Shown in pieces: positions 24,983 through 33,315 of a stretch of 64,000 nt of DNA. The position numbers and the translations under genes were made by a program. Location of the stretch: assembly GCA_046329535.1 (NCBI GenBank), contig JAXLUN010000010.1, forward strand, positions 47,159 to 111,158, given 5' to 3'. Under the pieces are notes generated by a model. It made no database searches. It saw only the letters and a list, made by a program, of their open reading frames with translations, and had not been told where the DNA came from. Each line of letters opens with the position of its first letter. The stretch's first letter is position 1. Source of the DNA: Bog-950 sp046329535 (GTDB taxonomy: Bacteria > Bacteroidota > Bacteroidia > Chitinophagales > LD1).

Positions 24983-26203
24983 TTATTTCCACTTTCTAAC
25001 AATAAGCGAAGAGTTGGTTCCGCCAAAGCCGAAAGAGTTAGACAAAAATACATCAATATTTTTCTCTTTAGTAACTGTAGCAATATTCAGTTTGGCCGAA
25101 TGTTCATCGGGATTCTCAAAATTGATATTAGGAGCCACAAAACTATGCTGCATCATGAGCATACAATAAACTATTTCACTGGCACCGGCCATCCAACACT
25201 CGTGTCCGGTCATCGATTTGGTGCTGCTCACCAAGGGCTGATAGGCACCAAAAACAGCTGCTAAAGCCTGAGCCTCACTGGCATCTCCTTGAGGTGTGGA
25301 GGTGGCATGAGCATTGATATAATCTATCTCGTCCGGATTTACATCTGAATCTTTCAGGCACATCATCAGCGATCTCACCGGACCGTCTACAGTTGGGTTG
25401 GAGATATGTCCACCGTTCGATGAAAATCCATAGCCAATAACTTCACCTAATATTTTAGCACCTCGCTTTTGAGCACTTTCAAAAGATTCTATAATTACTG
25501 TTGCTGCTCCTCCACTTGGTATCAAGCCATCGCGATCCCGGTCGAAAGGACGGGACGCTTTTGTTGGATCGTGTTCTCGAACAGAAAATGCACCTAACGC
25601 ATCAAAAGTGCCCATCGAAAAAATATTTAGTTCCTGTGCACCTCCGCACACTACTCTGTCCTGATATCCATGTTTGATTAAAAAATAGCCTAGTCCAATA
25701 GAATGGGAGCCGCTGGCACATGCAGCACTAACCGTAAAGTTGATTCCTTTCAATTTGAAAATAGTAGCCAGATTCATATTGACGGTACTATTCATGGTTT
25801 GAAAAACAGCTCCGCTTCCGGCAAAGGCTGTATTTTTTTTCTCCCGGATTATGTCAGTAGATTCTACTACTGCTTGGGCTGTACTGTCATTGCCGAAGAT
25901 TATCCCGGTTTCGTGGTGATCTAAATATTCCTGATCAATCCCCGCAACTTTCAATGCTTCGATGGTTGACATATAAGCATACTCCCCGGGTTCAGATAAC
26001 ATGACACGCGACCTGCGGTCGAGCAAACTTTTTAGCTGAGGCTTTTCGCAATAGCCCGTTAATCCGGAGCGATAACCGAATTCTTTACGTACAGGGTCCA
26101 AAATAATACCCGATTTACCCTGACGTAAGGAGGACGTTACTTCCTCCAGATTTTTTCCGATGCAGGAGTAAATACCTATACCCGTAATCACTACACGATT
26201 CAT
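24983..26203 (-). CDS. Beta-ketoacyl-ACP synthase II-like (third ketosynthase)
   Basis: A 406-residue FabF-like enzyme with Cys162 in VSAACASGSH, His in NAHATSTPQGD and His in STKSMTGHECWMAG. The second His motif reads ATSTPQGD as in FabF/FabB, making this the most FabF-like of the three ketosynthases and possibly the initiating enzyme acting on the aryl starter. It lies 73 bases after fabG and 12 bases before the ACP gene. Confidence 0.92.
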   Translation of the reverse strand: MNRVVITGIGIYSCIGKNLEEVTSSLRQGKSGIILDPVRKEFGYRSGLTGYCEKPQLKSLLDRRSRVMLSEPGEYAYMSTIEALKVAGIDQEYLDHHETGIIFGNDSTAQAVVESTDIIREKKNTAFAGSGAVFQTMNSTVNMNLATIFKLKGINFTVSAACASGSHSIGLGYFLIKHGYQDRVVCGGAQELNIFSMGTFDALGAFSVREHDPTKASRPFDRDRDGLIPSGGAATVIIESFESAQKRGAKILGEVIGYGFSSNGGHISNPTVDGPVRSLMMCLKDSDVNPDEIDYINAHATSTPQGDASEAQALAAVFGAYQPLVSSTKSMTGHECWMAGASEIVYCMLMMQHSFVAPNINFENPDEHSAKLNIATVTKEKNIDVFLSNSFGFGGTNSSLIVRKWK

Positions 26204-26276
26204 GGTTCAATATTAATTTATAGAAGCTTTACTTGCAAGGTAAAGTAAGATTTTGAACTATTTGGAGATATCTTAA

Positions 26277-27005
26277 TCAGGTATATAAACCTCCGTTTAC
26301 GTTAACTACCTCACCGGTAATATACGAAGCGCCTTTAGAGGCCAGAAAAACAACCGCTTCGGCCACCTCATCAGCTTCGCCAAAGCGCTGCACCGGAATA
26401 AGAGTTCTGAATTGTGCTTCTTCAATCCCTTCTGTCATTTCTGTTTTTATAAAACCGGGAGCCACACAATTAACGGTTAAGCCTCTGCGACCAATTTCCT
26501 GAGCTAATGATTTGGTGGCTGCTATTACTCCGGCCTTAGAGGCTGAATAATTGGTTTGCCCAATCATACCTTTTATACCCGATAGAGAAACTACATTGAC
26601 AATGCGTCCATATCGCTGAAACATCATACCCGGTATAACCAGCTTGGTTACATAATAAAAAGAATCCAGATTGGTTTGCAGTACCTGATGCCATTCTGCA
26701 TCGGGCATCATCATCATTAGGTTATCTTTGCGTATGCCGGCATTGTTAACCAATATTTCGATGGTTTTATCTTTGTTGCCTTCAATCCATCCTCCTAAAA
26801 CCTGTAGAACTTCTTCCTTATTCCCTACATTAAATTTTAGCGAAGAAGCCTGTCCTCCGTTTTCAACTATCTGACTTACTGTTTTATTGGCCTCAGCTTC
26901 GTTACTTTGAAAGTTTACGAGAACATGATATCCTTGTGCTGCCAGCTTGATACTTACGGCCCGCCCGATTCCTCTGGAGCCACCGGTAACTAATGCATAT
27001 TTCAT
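26277..27005 (-). CDS. fabG: 3-oxoacyl-ACP reductase FabG
   Basis: The 242-residue short-chain dehydrogenase has the NADP-binding TGGSRGIGRA near residue 7-16, NNAG in the middle and the catalytic Ser...Tyr-x-x-x-Lys motif in VVSLSGIKG and NYSASKAG. It ends with VNVNGGLYT, as FabG proteins do. It reduces the beta-keto groups made by the cluster ketosynthases with NADPH. It begins 10 bases after the ammonia-lyase stop. The chromosome presumably has another fabG for primary fatty acid synthesis, so this copy is best viewed as pathway-specific. Confidence 0.92.
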   Translation of the reverse strand: MKYALVTGGSRGIGRAVSIKLAAQGYHVLVNFQSNEAEANKTVSQIVENGGQASSLKFNVGNKEEVLQVLGGWIEGNKDKTIEILVNNAGIRKDNLMMMMPDAEWHQVLQTNLDSFYYVTKLVIPGMMFQRYGRIVNVVSLSGIKGMIGQTNYSASKAGVIAATKSLAQEIGRRGLTVNCVAPGFIKTEMTEGIEEAQFRTLIPVQRFGEADEVAEAVVFLASKGASYITGEVVNVNGGLYT

Positions 27006-27015
27006 AATGCTTGTT

Positions 27016-28551
27016 TTATATAACCTGCGGATGATTGTTTTTTAGAAACTCTTTTATTCTTCTTAGCTCCATAAATCTTGGCAAATCTGATTCAATCTTA
27101 TTAGCAGCCTCTCTTACTCCCATGTGAAAACCCTTAGTTTTTGCCGATAGCATATCAGACTTTCCTAAGCAATCAACCGCTTCGGCAATTGCCAATGCAT
27201 GAACGGATAATACTTCGAATGTATTTTCAATAATACGAGCGGTTATCAGAGCTGCATTGCTGCCCATGCTCACAATATCCTGATTGTCGTTGTTACTTGG
27301 TATACTGTGTATGTACATCGGGTTCGATAATGTTTGATTTTCGGCCGTGGTAGATGTGGCGGTGTATTGAATCCCCTGAATGCCGAAATTTAAACCGATA
27401 GTACCTGTGTTAATAAAAGGAGGAAGTTTCCCGTTCAGTTTATCATTGAGCAAATAGTTCAACTGGCGATCAGCCAGCATGGATAGTTTGGTTACGGCTA
27501 TTTTCAGTTTGTCCATCTCCAGAGCTACATAGTCGCCATGAAAGTTTCCTCCGTGAAAAACATTCTTCACCTCATCATCAATAACCGGATTATCACTTAC
27601 TGAGTTTAACTCATCAGTCAACACTTTTTCTGCCTGGGCGATGGTATCATATATTGGTCCGAGAATTTGCGGCATGCATCGCAAAGAGTAATATTCCTGA
27701 ACTTTTTCTTTAAAGTGGGTTTCGGGAGTATCTGTATATAAATGTTCTTGCCGGTTACGCATTAAAACAGTATCGGCAATAATGTTTCGCATAGATTCGG
27801 CTACCTTGTTTTGACCCAAGTGATGTTTTACCTGATTAAGGGGGGCAGAGATATGATCATCAAAAGCTTCGAAAAGTTCATTGATGGTAATTGACATGAG
27901 GATACTCCAGTTCAGCAATCGTTTGGCTTCAATCAGATTAACCAGCCCTATACCTGTCATGCAAGAGGTACCGTTCATAAGTGCCAAACCTTCTCGCAAA
28001 CGTATAGCAAAAGGAGTTAGTTTATGTGCGTGAAGAATTTCTGTTGCATCATGTATCTTCCCGTTATGATGAATTTCACCTTCTCCTATTATAGCCAAAG
28101 CCATATGTGCTAGTTGAACCAAATCACCGCTGGCTCCTACTCCGCCATGTTCATATATGACTGGGATTAAATCCAGATTAATCATGTCTCTGATGAGTAA
28201 AAGTAAGTCGGGGTGAACACCACTTTTGCATTGTGCAAATGTGTTGAAGCGGTCAATCAGCATGGCTTTGGCATAAATCACATCAATAGGTTTACCCGAG
28301 CCACCGGCATGACTTCTGATCAGATTATATTGCAGTGTTAGTCTCTCTGTGTAGGCTATTTTGAATTGCGCCATAGGGCCGAAACCCGTATTAATACCGT
28401 AAATAACTTTGTTAGAAGCAAAATCCTTGAGAAAGTTATAGTTGGCCTCTGCTTTCTTTAAAACATTGGCTGGTAACTGAACCTTGCCTCCCTGATATAA
28501 TATTTTGTGGACATCATTAAGAGTTATCCAGTTTTCACCTGCTGCAATCAT
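27016..28551 (-). CDS. Aromatic amino acid ammonia-lyase (tyrosine/histidine type), MIO enzyme
   Basis: The 511-residue product belongs to the HAL/TAL/PAL family. The MIO prosthetic group forms from Ala140-Ser141-Gly142 in GGVGASGDL. The catalytic Tyr51 is in YGINTGFG, and substrate-selectivity residues Ser80-His81 lie in LIRSHAGG. His at this site fits tyrosine or histidine rather than phenylalanine. In flexirubin clusters the enzyme makes 4-coumarate, the aryl starter, from tyrosine, and the surrounding genes make that reading much likelier than histidine degradation. It is the first gene of the minus-strand cluster. Confidence 0.88.
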   Translation of the reverse strand: MIAAGENWITLNDVHKILYQGGKVQLPANVLKKAEANYNFLKDFASNKVIYGINTGFGPMAQFKIAYTERLTLQYNLIRSHAGGSGKPIDVIYAKAMLIDRFNTFAQCKSGVHPDLLLLIRDMINLDLIPVIYEHGGVGASGDLVQLAHMALAIIGEGEIHHNGKIHDATEILHAHKLTPFAIRLREGLALMNGTSCMTGIGLVNLIEAKRLLNWSILMSITINELFEAFDDHISAPLNQVKHHLGQNKVAESMRNIIADTVLMRNRQEHLYTDTPETHFKEKVQEYYSLRCMPQILGPIYDTIAQAEKVLTDELNSVSDNPVIDDEVKNVFHGGNFHGDYVALEMDKLKIAVTKLSMLADRQLNYLLNDKLNGKLPPFINTGTIGLNFGIQGIQYTATSTTAENQTLSNPMYIHSIPSNNDNQDIVSMGSNAALITARIIENTFEVLSVHALAIAEAVDCLGKSDMLSAKTKGFHMGVREAANKIESDLPRFMELRRIKEFLKNNHPQVI

Positions 28552-28750
28552 TCACTCGGTTTGTAGAAGTTTTTCAAATTGGGGATAAAGAAAAAATATT
28601 TTTATTCAATCAAGCGCTTTTATAATGCTAACAAAATTGAAGCACAGCTCAAAGCAATCAAAATTCGTTTGTTAGTATAATAGTATGGTAAGATTTTGAT
28701 CCTTTTCGGAAACATACCACAAACAGAAAACAGTTTTTTTTTGGAAGCAC

Positions 28751-28780
28751 TTTGTAAAAATGAAAAAGCGAATATATTTG
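28751..28780 (+). promoter_or_regulatory. Bacteroidetes-type promoter of tRNA-Asp
   Basis: TTTG at 28751-28754 and TATATTTG at 28773-28780 are separated by 18 bases, an almost perfect Bacteroidetes promoter. The tRNA begins 18 bases after the -7 box. Confidence 0.75.
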
Positions 28781-28798
28781 CACTCCTCTAACGAAAAA

Positions 28799-28872
28799 GG
28801 ATCGGTAGTTCAGTTGGTTAGAATGCTGCCCTGTCACGGCAGAGGTCGCGGGTTCGAGTCCCGTCCGGTCCG
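28799..28872 (+). tRNA. tRNA-Asp (GTC)
   Basis: The 74-base sequence folds as a complete cloverleaf. The 7-bp acceptor stem GGATCGG/CCGGTCC has one T-G pair. The anticodon arm CTGCC-CTGTCAC-GGCAG gives anticodon GTC at 28833-28835, and the T arm contains GGGTTCGAGTCCC. The discriminator base is G and CCA is not encoded. A strong hairpin terminator follows 12 bases later. A tyrosine recombinase gene lies next to its 3' end, marking it as the likely integration target of the element to the right. Confidence 0.97.
28846..28872 (+). other. Candidate left attachment site (3' half of tRNA-Asp)
   Basis: Tyrosine recombinases adjacent to tRNA genes usually recombine within the tRNA 3' half, and the intact tRNA here is followed within 90 bases by the 3' end of an integrase gene. 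I did not find a second copy of this sequence in the window, so the core and its exact limits are inferred from position only. Confidence 0.35.
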
Positions 28873-28884
28873 CTCTTAAAGTCA

Positions 28885-28918
28885 CGAAAGCCTTGCCCAG
28901 CAAGGCTTTCGTCATTTT
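28885..28918 (+). terminator. Terminator after tRNA-Asp
   Basis: CGAAAGCCTTGC (28885-28896) and GCAAGGCTTTCG (28900-28911) form a perfect 12-bp stem with a 3-base loop followed by TCATTTTAT. Confidence 0.85.
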
Positions 28919-28959
28919 ATGGGTAGAATCACGTAACCATCGGAGTGTTTGTTCTTGCT

Positions 28960-30258
28960 TTAAACGCCAACTTCGGCTTCCGTCACTTCGTTTTTAGCAG
29001 TCGGTTCAAAGCCCATTTCACTAACCACCTGAACGAAGCAGTCCTTATCAGCGACTCCTGCGTAGAACTTCATACAAGTCTTTACATTATGCCCCGCTAT
29101 GGCAGCAACGATGTGAATAGGAATTCCTTTGGCAGCCGCAACTGATATAAATGTCTTGCGCCCAATATGCGTGCTTAATAATTTCCATTTTTCGTGGTAT
29201 ACAGTTTCTCGCTTGCCGCCTTTATAAGTGTCAACTGGCACCTTCGAATTTATTCCTGCCTTTTTCGCAATATCTTTAATCAACCGGTTCACTATGTCCT
29301 TACGTAGTCTTGGAACTGCATACTCTTCATCTTCGTTACGCTTTATAATTGCAAGAGCTTCCGGCAAAAGTGGAACCACAGTTATTTTATCGGTTTTAAG
29401 TTGGCGGACGTTTGCTGCGTGATATACTTCTGGTATTCCCGCAAAATTTACCTGCGTAACATCACTTTTTTTCAATTCGTGATAATCGCTAAACCGCATT
29501 GCTGTAGTTGCTCCGAATAAGAAATTATCAAGCACCATTTGTTCAATTGGTGTTTCTGCTTTGTAGTCCAGCAAAACTTTAACTTCTCTCCAATCAAGAA
29601 ATGTAATACGCCCTACCTTTTCTGAAACATTGAAATCTCTATATCGTTCGTTGTTATGCAGACCAGCTTTTTTAGCGTAGGTCATGAACGCTCTCATTCG
29701 TTTTATGTTCTTATGAATTGTATTGTCAGCGTGCCCTAAGCCGGTTAGGTAACTTACATATTTAGATACGAGTTCTGAGTTTACATCTTCGAAATCTATT
29801 CTCTTCCCTTTTGCGAATTTCTCGAAATGCTCGTATGAAATTCGCAGAGCAGTTCTGCTGCCCGGCTTAAGATTGTTTTTTCTGATTTCAAGATATTTCT
29901 TCCACTCTTCAAAGAAGGATGGCTTTTCCTCCTTCTTATCCTTCCCCATTTCTTTTAGAATATAGTTATTGTTTGGAATGATTCCTTTAGCGAGCGCACC
30001 GAAATAGATGTCGTTAACCTTCTCTTCGAGTAAATCCAAGTATTTGTTTACCTCTATCGCACGTTTTACGTCCAACTTCACTCGTTGCTTTTTTTCATCC
30101 CAATCGCAAACCGCCACCTTTATTCCAGTGAGCGTATGTAGCCGGTTACCGTTATAGCTGAAAAGCAAAGACACTGCTCTCGGTCGCTGTGCACTCTGGT
30201 TTTTCCAAGAACTTCTCTTTTCGATATAATACCTGACATACTTCATTATCTCTCCCAT
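28960..30258 (-). CDS. Tyrosine recombinase/integrase of the element
   Basis: The 432-residue product is a Bacteroidetes-type phage/conjugative-transposon integrase. An N-terminal arm-type domain (ARM-like strand FSYNGNRLHTLTGIKVAVCDWDE wording split around 30-55) is followed by a SAM-like core-binding domain at about 110-210. The catalytic domain has Arg in AMRFSDY, Lys in LKTDKITVVPL, His364-x-x-Arg367 in STHIGRKTF, His390 in AGHNV and the nucleophile Tyr399 in MKFYAGV. All catalytic residues are present. The gene's 3' end faces tRNA-Asp 88 bases away, as expected for an element integrated at the tRNA. Either the first ATG or MKYVRYY four codons later may be the start. Confidence 0.95.
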   Translation of the reverse strand: MGEIMKYVRYYIEKRSSWKNQSAQRPRAVSLLFSYNGNRLHTLTGIKVAVCDWDEKKQRVKLDVKRAIEVNKYLDLLEEKVNDIYFGALAKGIIPNNNYILKEMGKDKKEEKPSFFEEWKKYLEIRKNNLKPGSRTALRISYEHFEKFAKGKRIDFEDVNSELVSKYVSYLTGLGHADNTIHKNIKRMRAFMTYAKKAGLHNNERYRDFNVSEKVGRITFLDWREVKVLLDYKAETPIEQMVLDNFLFGATTAMRFSDYHELKKSDVTQVNFAGIPEVYHAANVRQLKTDKITVVPLLPEALAIIKRNEDEEYAVPRLRKDIVNRLIKDIAKKAGINSKVPVDTYKGGKRETVYHEKWKLLSTHIGRKTFISVAAAKGIPIHIVAAIAGHNVKTCMKFYAGVADKDCFVQVVSEMGFEPTAKNEVTEAEVGV

Positions 30259-30322
30259 ACCATTTATTTTTTAATGCTGCTTCAAGCGCAATTTAGATTC
30301 AGGTTTTACAAGGGAATTATCG

Positions 30323-30682
30323 CTACACAGGGAACTTACCTTTTATGCCGAGACGCGTCATCACACCTTTCAGTTGGTCAGGTGTCCAATATGGTCGTTT
30401 TGAAGTATCATATAGAGGCTCTGGTATGTAGCCGCGTTTTCGATAATTAAGGACGGTGTGCCGGGTTTTGTCCAATACCTCCGCTACATCATCGGTGTAT
30501 AGACGTTCTTCTTGCAGTAGCGATTCCTTCTTTGATATAAGCGTCTGTTTTATCTCGTCTCTCATTTCCGCCATTTCCTGACGCACTATGGCTCTGAGCA
30601 CCTCTTCGAGCACCCCGAGTTCCATCCCTATGATTCTATTATTGCCTACCATGACTTTCTTCCTGTGATTTGTTACGAGCAT
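30323..30682 (-). CDS. HTH DNA-binding protein, excisionase-like
   Basis: The 119-residue product has a predicted helical N-terminal part (LGVLEEVLRAIVRQEMAEMRDEIK). A MerR/excisionase-type winged helix follows at the C-terminus: LYTDDVAEVLDKTRHTVLNY then RGYIPEPLYDTSKRPYWTPDQL. This is the standard helix-turn-helix protein next to integrases in Bacteroidetes elements and probably directs excision or regulates integrase. It lies 64 bases upstream of the integrase on the same strand and 46 bases downstream of the putative replication gene. Internal ATGs could shorten the N-terminus. Confidence 0.8.
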   Translation of the reverse strand: MLVTNHRKKVMVGNNRIIGMELGVLEEVLRAIVRQEMAEMRDEIKQTLISKKESLLQEERLYTDDVAEVLDKTRHTVLNYRKRGYIPEPLYDTSKRPYWTPDQLKGVMTRLGIKGKFPV

Positions 30683-30728
30683 TATAGCCGAACAGGGAAG
30701 ACGGTGGCGCTTTTACTGGAAGATTATT

Positions 30729-32135
30729 TTACGAGAGTGTGGGCGGAGGAAGAGCTATACTCTTGAATGCTTCGCCAATAATTTGCTTCGCTCTCTCCGC
30801 ATGTTCAGGCAATAACATTACTGAATCATGAATGGTGATGAATTTAATTCCTTCTTCAACTAAACGAGGTGCTACGATTTGCAACATCACCGTTGCTTCA
30901 CTTCGCTGCATTAAACATGCAACAAGTTTATAAGCGTCATTACTCTTCTCGTATTTGAATTTCTTACCGGTGGGGCGAATTATGTTTTTTAATTCTGGCA
31001 AAACTGTTTCGTCTAATCCTTTTATTGTTTGAAACATTGCGTGAACACTTGGAAAAACACTTTTAAATGCTTCTCGAAATCTGCTTTTTTCACCGTAAAC
31101 GCGCAACTTGCTGAATAAAACTGAGGCGAAAAACAACTCCTTTATTTTATGTCTATCATTTTCATTTTTAGAATTCATACTTAAACTCTCCATTAAGAAT
31201 TCATACAAACGTCCTTCAACGCACAGTTTTCTATATAGTAGAAAGTCAGCTTTTCTTTCAAATTTTTCGATGTAAGGTAAGAGCGGTAAGAACTCAATAA
31301 GGTATTCATTTATTAGGCGTTTACTTGAGAGCACTGACGAAAAATACGGTTGCGAATTTTTGATGTCAAGTTCAATAAGGGGCTTATCCGAGCAATCTTG
31401 AAACCGTAAATGTTTACGATATTCCTTCGGCATGGTTGTAAACGGATGATGCAGTCTATTTCCAAATTTGTCAACGCTGAACCAAGCAAAATCTTTATTC
31501 GCTAATGCTTCTGATTCCAGAAAACGTAAGTCTGATGTAACGCAATGCTGTTCCGATATTTTGTAATACTCCGCATCAAACAGTATATCATCCAAGTATG
31601 ACTGAAGTTGAACAAATACAGGATTGTGGATTGAGTATTCAATCGCATTCTGCCTACATTCTTTTATGAATTGGTCGCGTGTTCGCATCACAGATTTTAT
31701 CTGCTTGTAACCGGTAACAGTTTCCTTTCGGAAAGAGCACCCACCATGTGAGCTATCGCCTATTCTCCACCTGTATAGTTGAGCGTGGACGCCAACAACG
31801 TATGATGATGTTCCGTATTCACTCTTCCGTCTATCAATAACTCCTGCTTGAATTAAAGCGCTGATATACTTACGGTAGTTATCGGTGCAGGTTTGTTTGA
31901 GTAGGTTAGAGCTAACAGGGAAGTAGTCAGGAATATAATTCTTCCCAACCTTCGACCTGCGCAACCTCGAGTTCTTCAGGTAGCACAGAAACAATTGGTG
32001 CAGTAAAATTTTCATTCGCGAACTATCCAAGCCTGCACCGGTAGCGATTTCTTCAACGGATGTAATCCATGCCGGTATCCGAACACTTAGCTGTTGCGGC
32101 AGGCTGCGGTGCGGGTGGGTGAAGGTTGTTGTCAT
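30729..32135 (-). CDS. Putative element replication protein with polymerase-like palm motifs
   Basis: The ATG at 32135 (MTTTFTHPHRS) is preferred over one 37 codons upstream, because the upstream part is rich in Tyr, Cys and Arg and looks non-coding. The 468-residue product has a winged-helix-like N-terminal half (LLKQTCTDNYRKYISALIQA) and a C-terminal half with LIELDIKNSQP (Asp257), LMQRSEATVML and KFITIHDSVMLLP (His436-Asp437). The order of an aspartate-bearing strand, a helix and a HD-strand recalls motifs A, B and C of family A polymerases, including T7-type RNA polymerase, where motif C is also HD. This is my own motif reading, and no named family was recognised. Position beside integrase and excisionase suits a replication role. 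Confidence 0.6.
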   Translation of the reverse strand: MTTTFTHPHRSLPQQLSVRIPAWITSVEEIATGAGLDSSRMKILLHQLFLCYLKNSRLRRSKVGKNYIPDYFPVSSNLLKQTCTDNYRKYISALIQAGVIDRRKSEYGTSSYVVGVHAQLYRWRIGDSSHGGCSFRKETVTGYKQIKSVMRTRDQFIKECRQNAIEYSIHNPVFVQLQSYLDDILFDAEYYKISEQHCVTSDLRFLESEALANKDFAWFSVDKFGNRLHHPFTTMPKEYRKHLRFQDCSDKPLIELDIKNSQPYFSSVLSSKRLINEYLIEFLPLLPYIEKFERKADFLLYRKLCVEGRLYEFLMESLSMNSKNENDRHKIKELFFASVLFSKLRVYGEKSRFREAFKSVFPSVHAMFQTIKGLDETVLPELKNIIRPTGKKFKYEKSNDAYKLVACLMQRSEATVMLQIVAPRLVEEGIKFITIHDSVMLLPEHAERAKQIIGEAFKSIALPPPTLS

Positions 32136-32459
32136 GCAGTATATATCATCGCAGCGAGGGGAAAGGCGACACATATAATAATAGTATCCGAAAACACGAC
32201 ACATAATAGCGCGTAATAAAGGATTCAACTTTTTCTGAACCGGCACACCTCAACCGAAGATTAACCGCGGCTAAGCAACAGTTAAGCACTTCAGCGCACC
32301 TAACACCACTTCACCCAGCACATACCGCTACCAGGTGAAACACACAGTTGAGGCAGTAGAGACCTTAGACCATCTATACGCCAGATGAGTTGAACACGGC
32401 CAACCTCGTCTGCCCTGTCAATCCATAATACAACTTCAACCGCTGTCAAAACAATTTAG
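32136..32459. other. Intergenic region between divergent genes
   Basis: These 324 bases separate the minus-strand putative replication gene from a small plus-strand gene. I see no tRNA, no convincing promoter and no open frame of note. The stretch 32260-32440 is CA-rich on the plus strand. If the replication assignment is right, this is where an origin or its iterons might lie, but I see no clear direct repeats. Confidence 0.5.
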
Positions 32460-32732
32460 ATGAGCAGATACACCAAGGCGCAGTTGGAAGAGTTCTTTTA
32501 CCGGCAGTATGAATATATCGAAAGCCTCAATGAAAGGATTCAGCTACTACAGGAACAGAATGTGATTTACCGTGCCTTGAATAAAAAATTAACCGAAGAG
32601 CAACTGCATCAGCCGGAGCAAAAAATTTACGGCAACAAGGGTCGTAAGAAAGGTGGGTCTAAAAATAAGGATGTTACTATTAAGTCTGACGCCAACGGTG
32701 CGAGACCTTCGTCTCTAAAGACGAAAGTGTAA
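32460..32732 (+). CDS. Small coiled-coil protein, unknown function
   Basis: The 90-residue product starts MSRYTKAQLEEFFYRQYEYI and continues with heptad-like leucines (SLNERIQLLQEQNVIYRALNKKL). It ends in a basic Gly/Lys stretch (GNKGRKKGGSKNK). I do not recognise a family. The last nine codons run into an imperfect palindrome (32704-32728), so its 3' end may have been altered by that insertion or the palindrome may act as its terminator. Confidence 0.55.
   Translation: MSRYTKAQLEEFFYRQYEYIESLNERIQLLQEQNVIYRALNKKLTEEQLHQPEQKIYGNKGRKKGGSKNKDVTIKSDANGARPSSLKTKV
32704..32728. repeat. Imperfect palindrome, copy 1 (matches 52657-52681)
   Basis: This 25-base stem-loop has arms of about 10 bases (ACCTTCGTCT and AGACGAAAGT, one mismatch) around a 4-base loop. 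A second copy in the same orientation at 52657-52681 differs at only three positions. It overlaps the end of the preceding small gene. Confidence 0.7.
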
Positions 32733-32854
32733 TGGAAATAAATGTGCTCGACATTTTTCCGTGTCGCTGGTTCCCTCTATAATCAGGTATAACGTTTTGC
32801 CGGCAACGCGATAATAGCTGGCACTTAAAGAGTAACCAAATAAACAAGTATATC

Positions 32855-33106
32855 ATGGAAATCAAAACGGTAGAGGAAGTAGAAGCGCTGAAGAAGTTAG
32901 CGAAGAAAGGAGGTCACGGAGAAGCAGAGTATGCAAAAGAGGTGGCGGGTTTAAAGTCGGGAGAAGGGTTCGTTATTACACCGGATGAATGGAAACGCAA
33001 AACTTCTATTGCAGGTTACTTTTCGGGGAAGTTCAACGTAAAAGGTGTCAAGGTGGTTCGCACCGCTGAACTCACCGATGGCAGGGTTCTCGTTATTAAA
33101 AGATGA
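32855..33106 (+). CDS. Small hypothetical protein
   Basis: The 83-residue product (starting MEIKTVEEVEALKKLAKKGG) has a charged helical first half and a second half with beta-like segments GFVITPDEWKRKTSIAGYFSG and VKVVRTAELTDGRVLVIKR. No family was recognised. The reading frame is preceded by a long AT-rich leader and followed by a strong terminator at 33163-33216, which supports its being a transcribed gene. Confidence 0.65.
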   Translation: MEIKTVEEVEALKKLAKKGGHGEAEYAKEVAGLKSGEGFVITPDEWKRKTSIAGYFSGKFNVKGVKVVRTAELTDGRVLVIKR

Positions 33107-33162
33107 GGTTACAGGCAGTCTAAGGGCATCCGCTTGTTTGGCTTGCCTATAATGTAATCTCG

Positions 33163-33216
33163 GGGTCGGTATCCGGTGTATCGCTTTCATAGCATCGGAG
33201 CCGACCCTAATTTTTT
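33163..33216 (+). terminator. Rho-independent terminator
   Basis: GGGTCGG (33163-33169) pairs with CCGACCC (33201-33207), and inside it CCGGTG pairs with CATCGG to give a second helix. The stem is followed by TAATTTTTT. It ends the small gene upstream and insulates the serine recombinase. Confidence 0.8.
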
Positions 33217-33315
33217 GTGGTAGCTGGTTCAAAATAAACCTCTGCCGTTTTTGTGGCTCCCGCCTCAATGACACCCTTAGTCCGGAAACTGCTATACTCG
33301 GTTCACGATAAACAA

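Noticed and set aside
28658..28915. 85-residue minus-strand frame across tRNA-Asp
   Set aside because: It is antisense to the tRNA and contains the well-known spurious peptide RTGLEPATSAVTG that arises from reading tRNA genes backwards.
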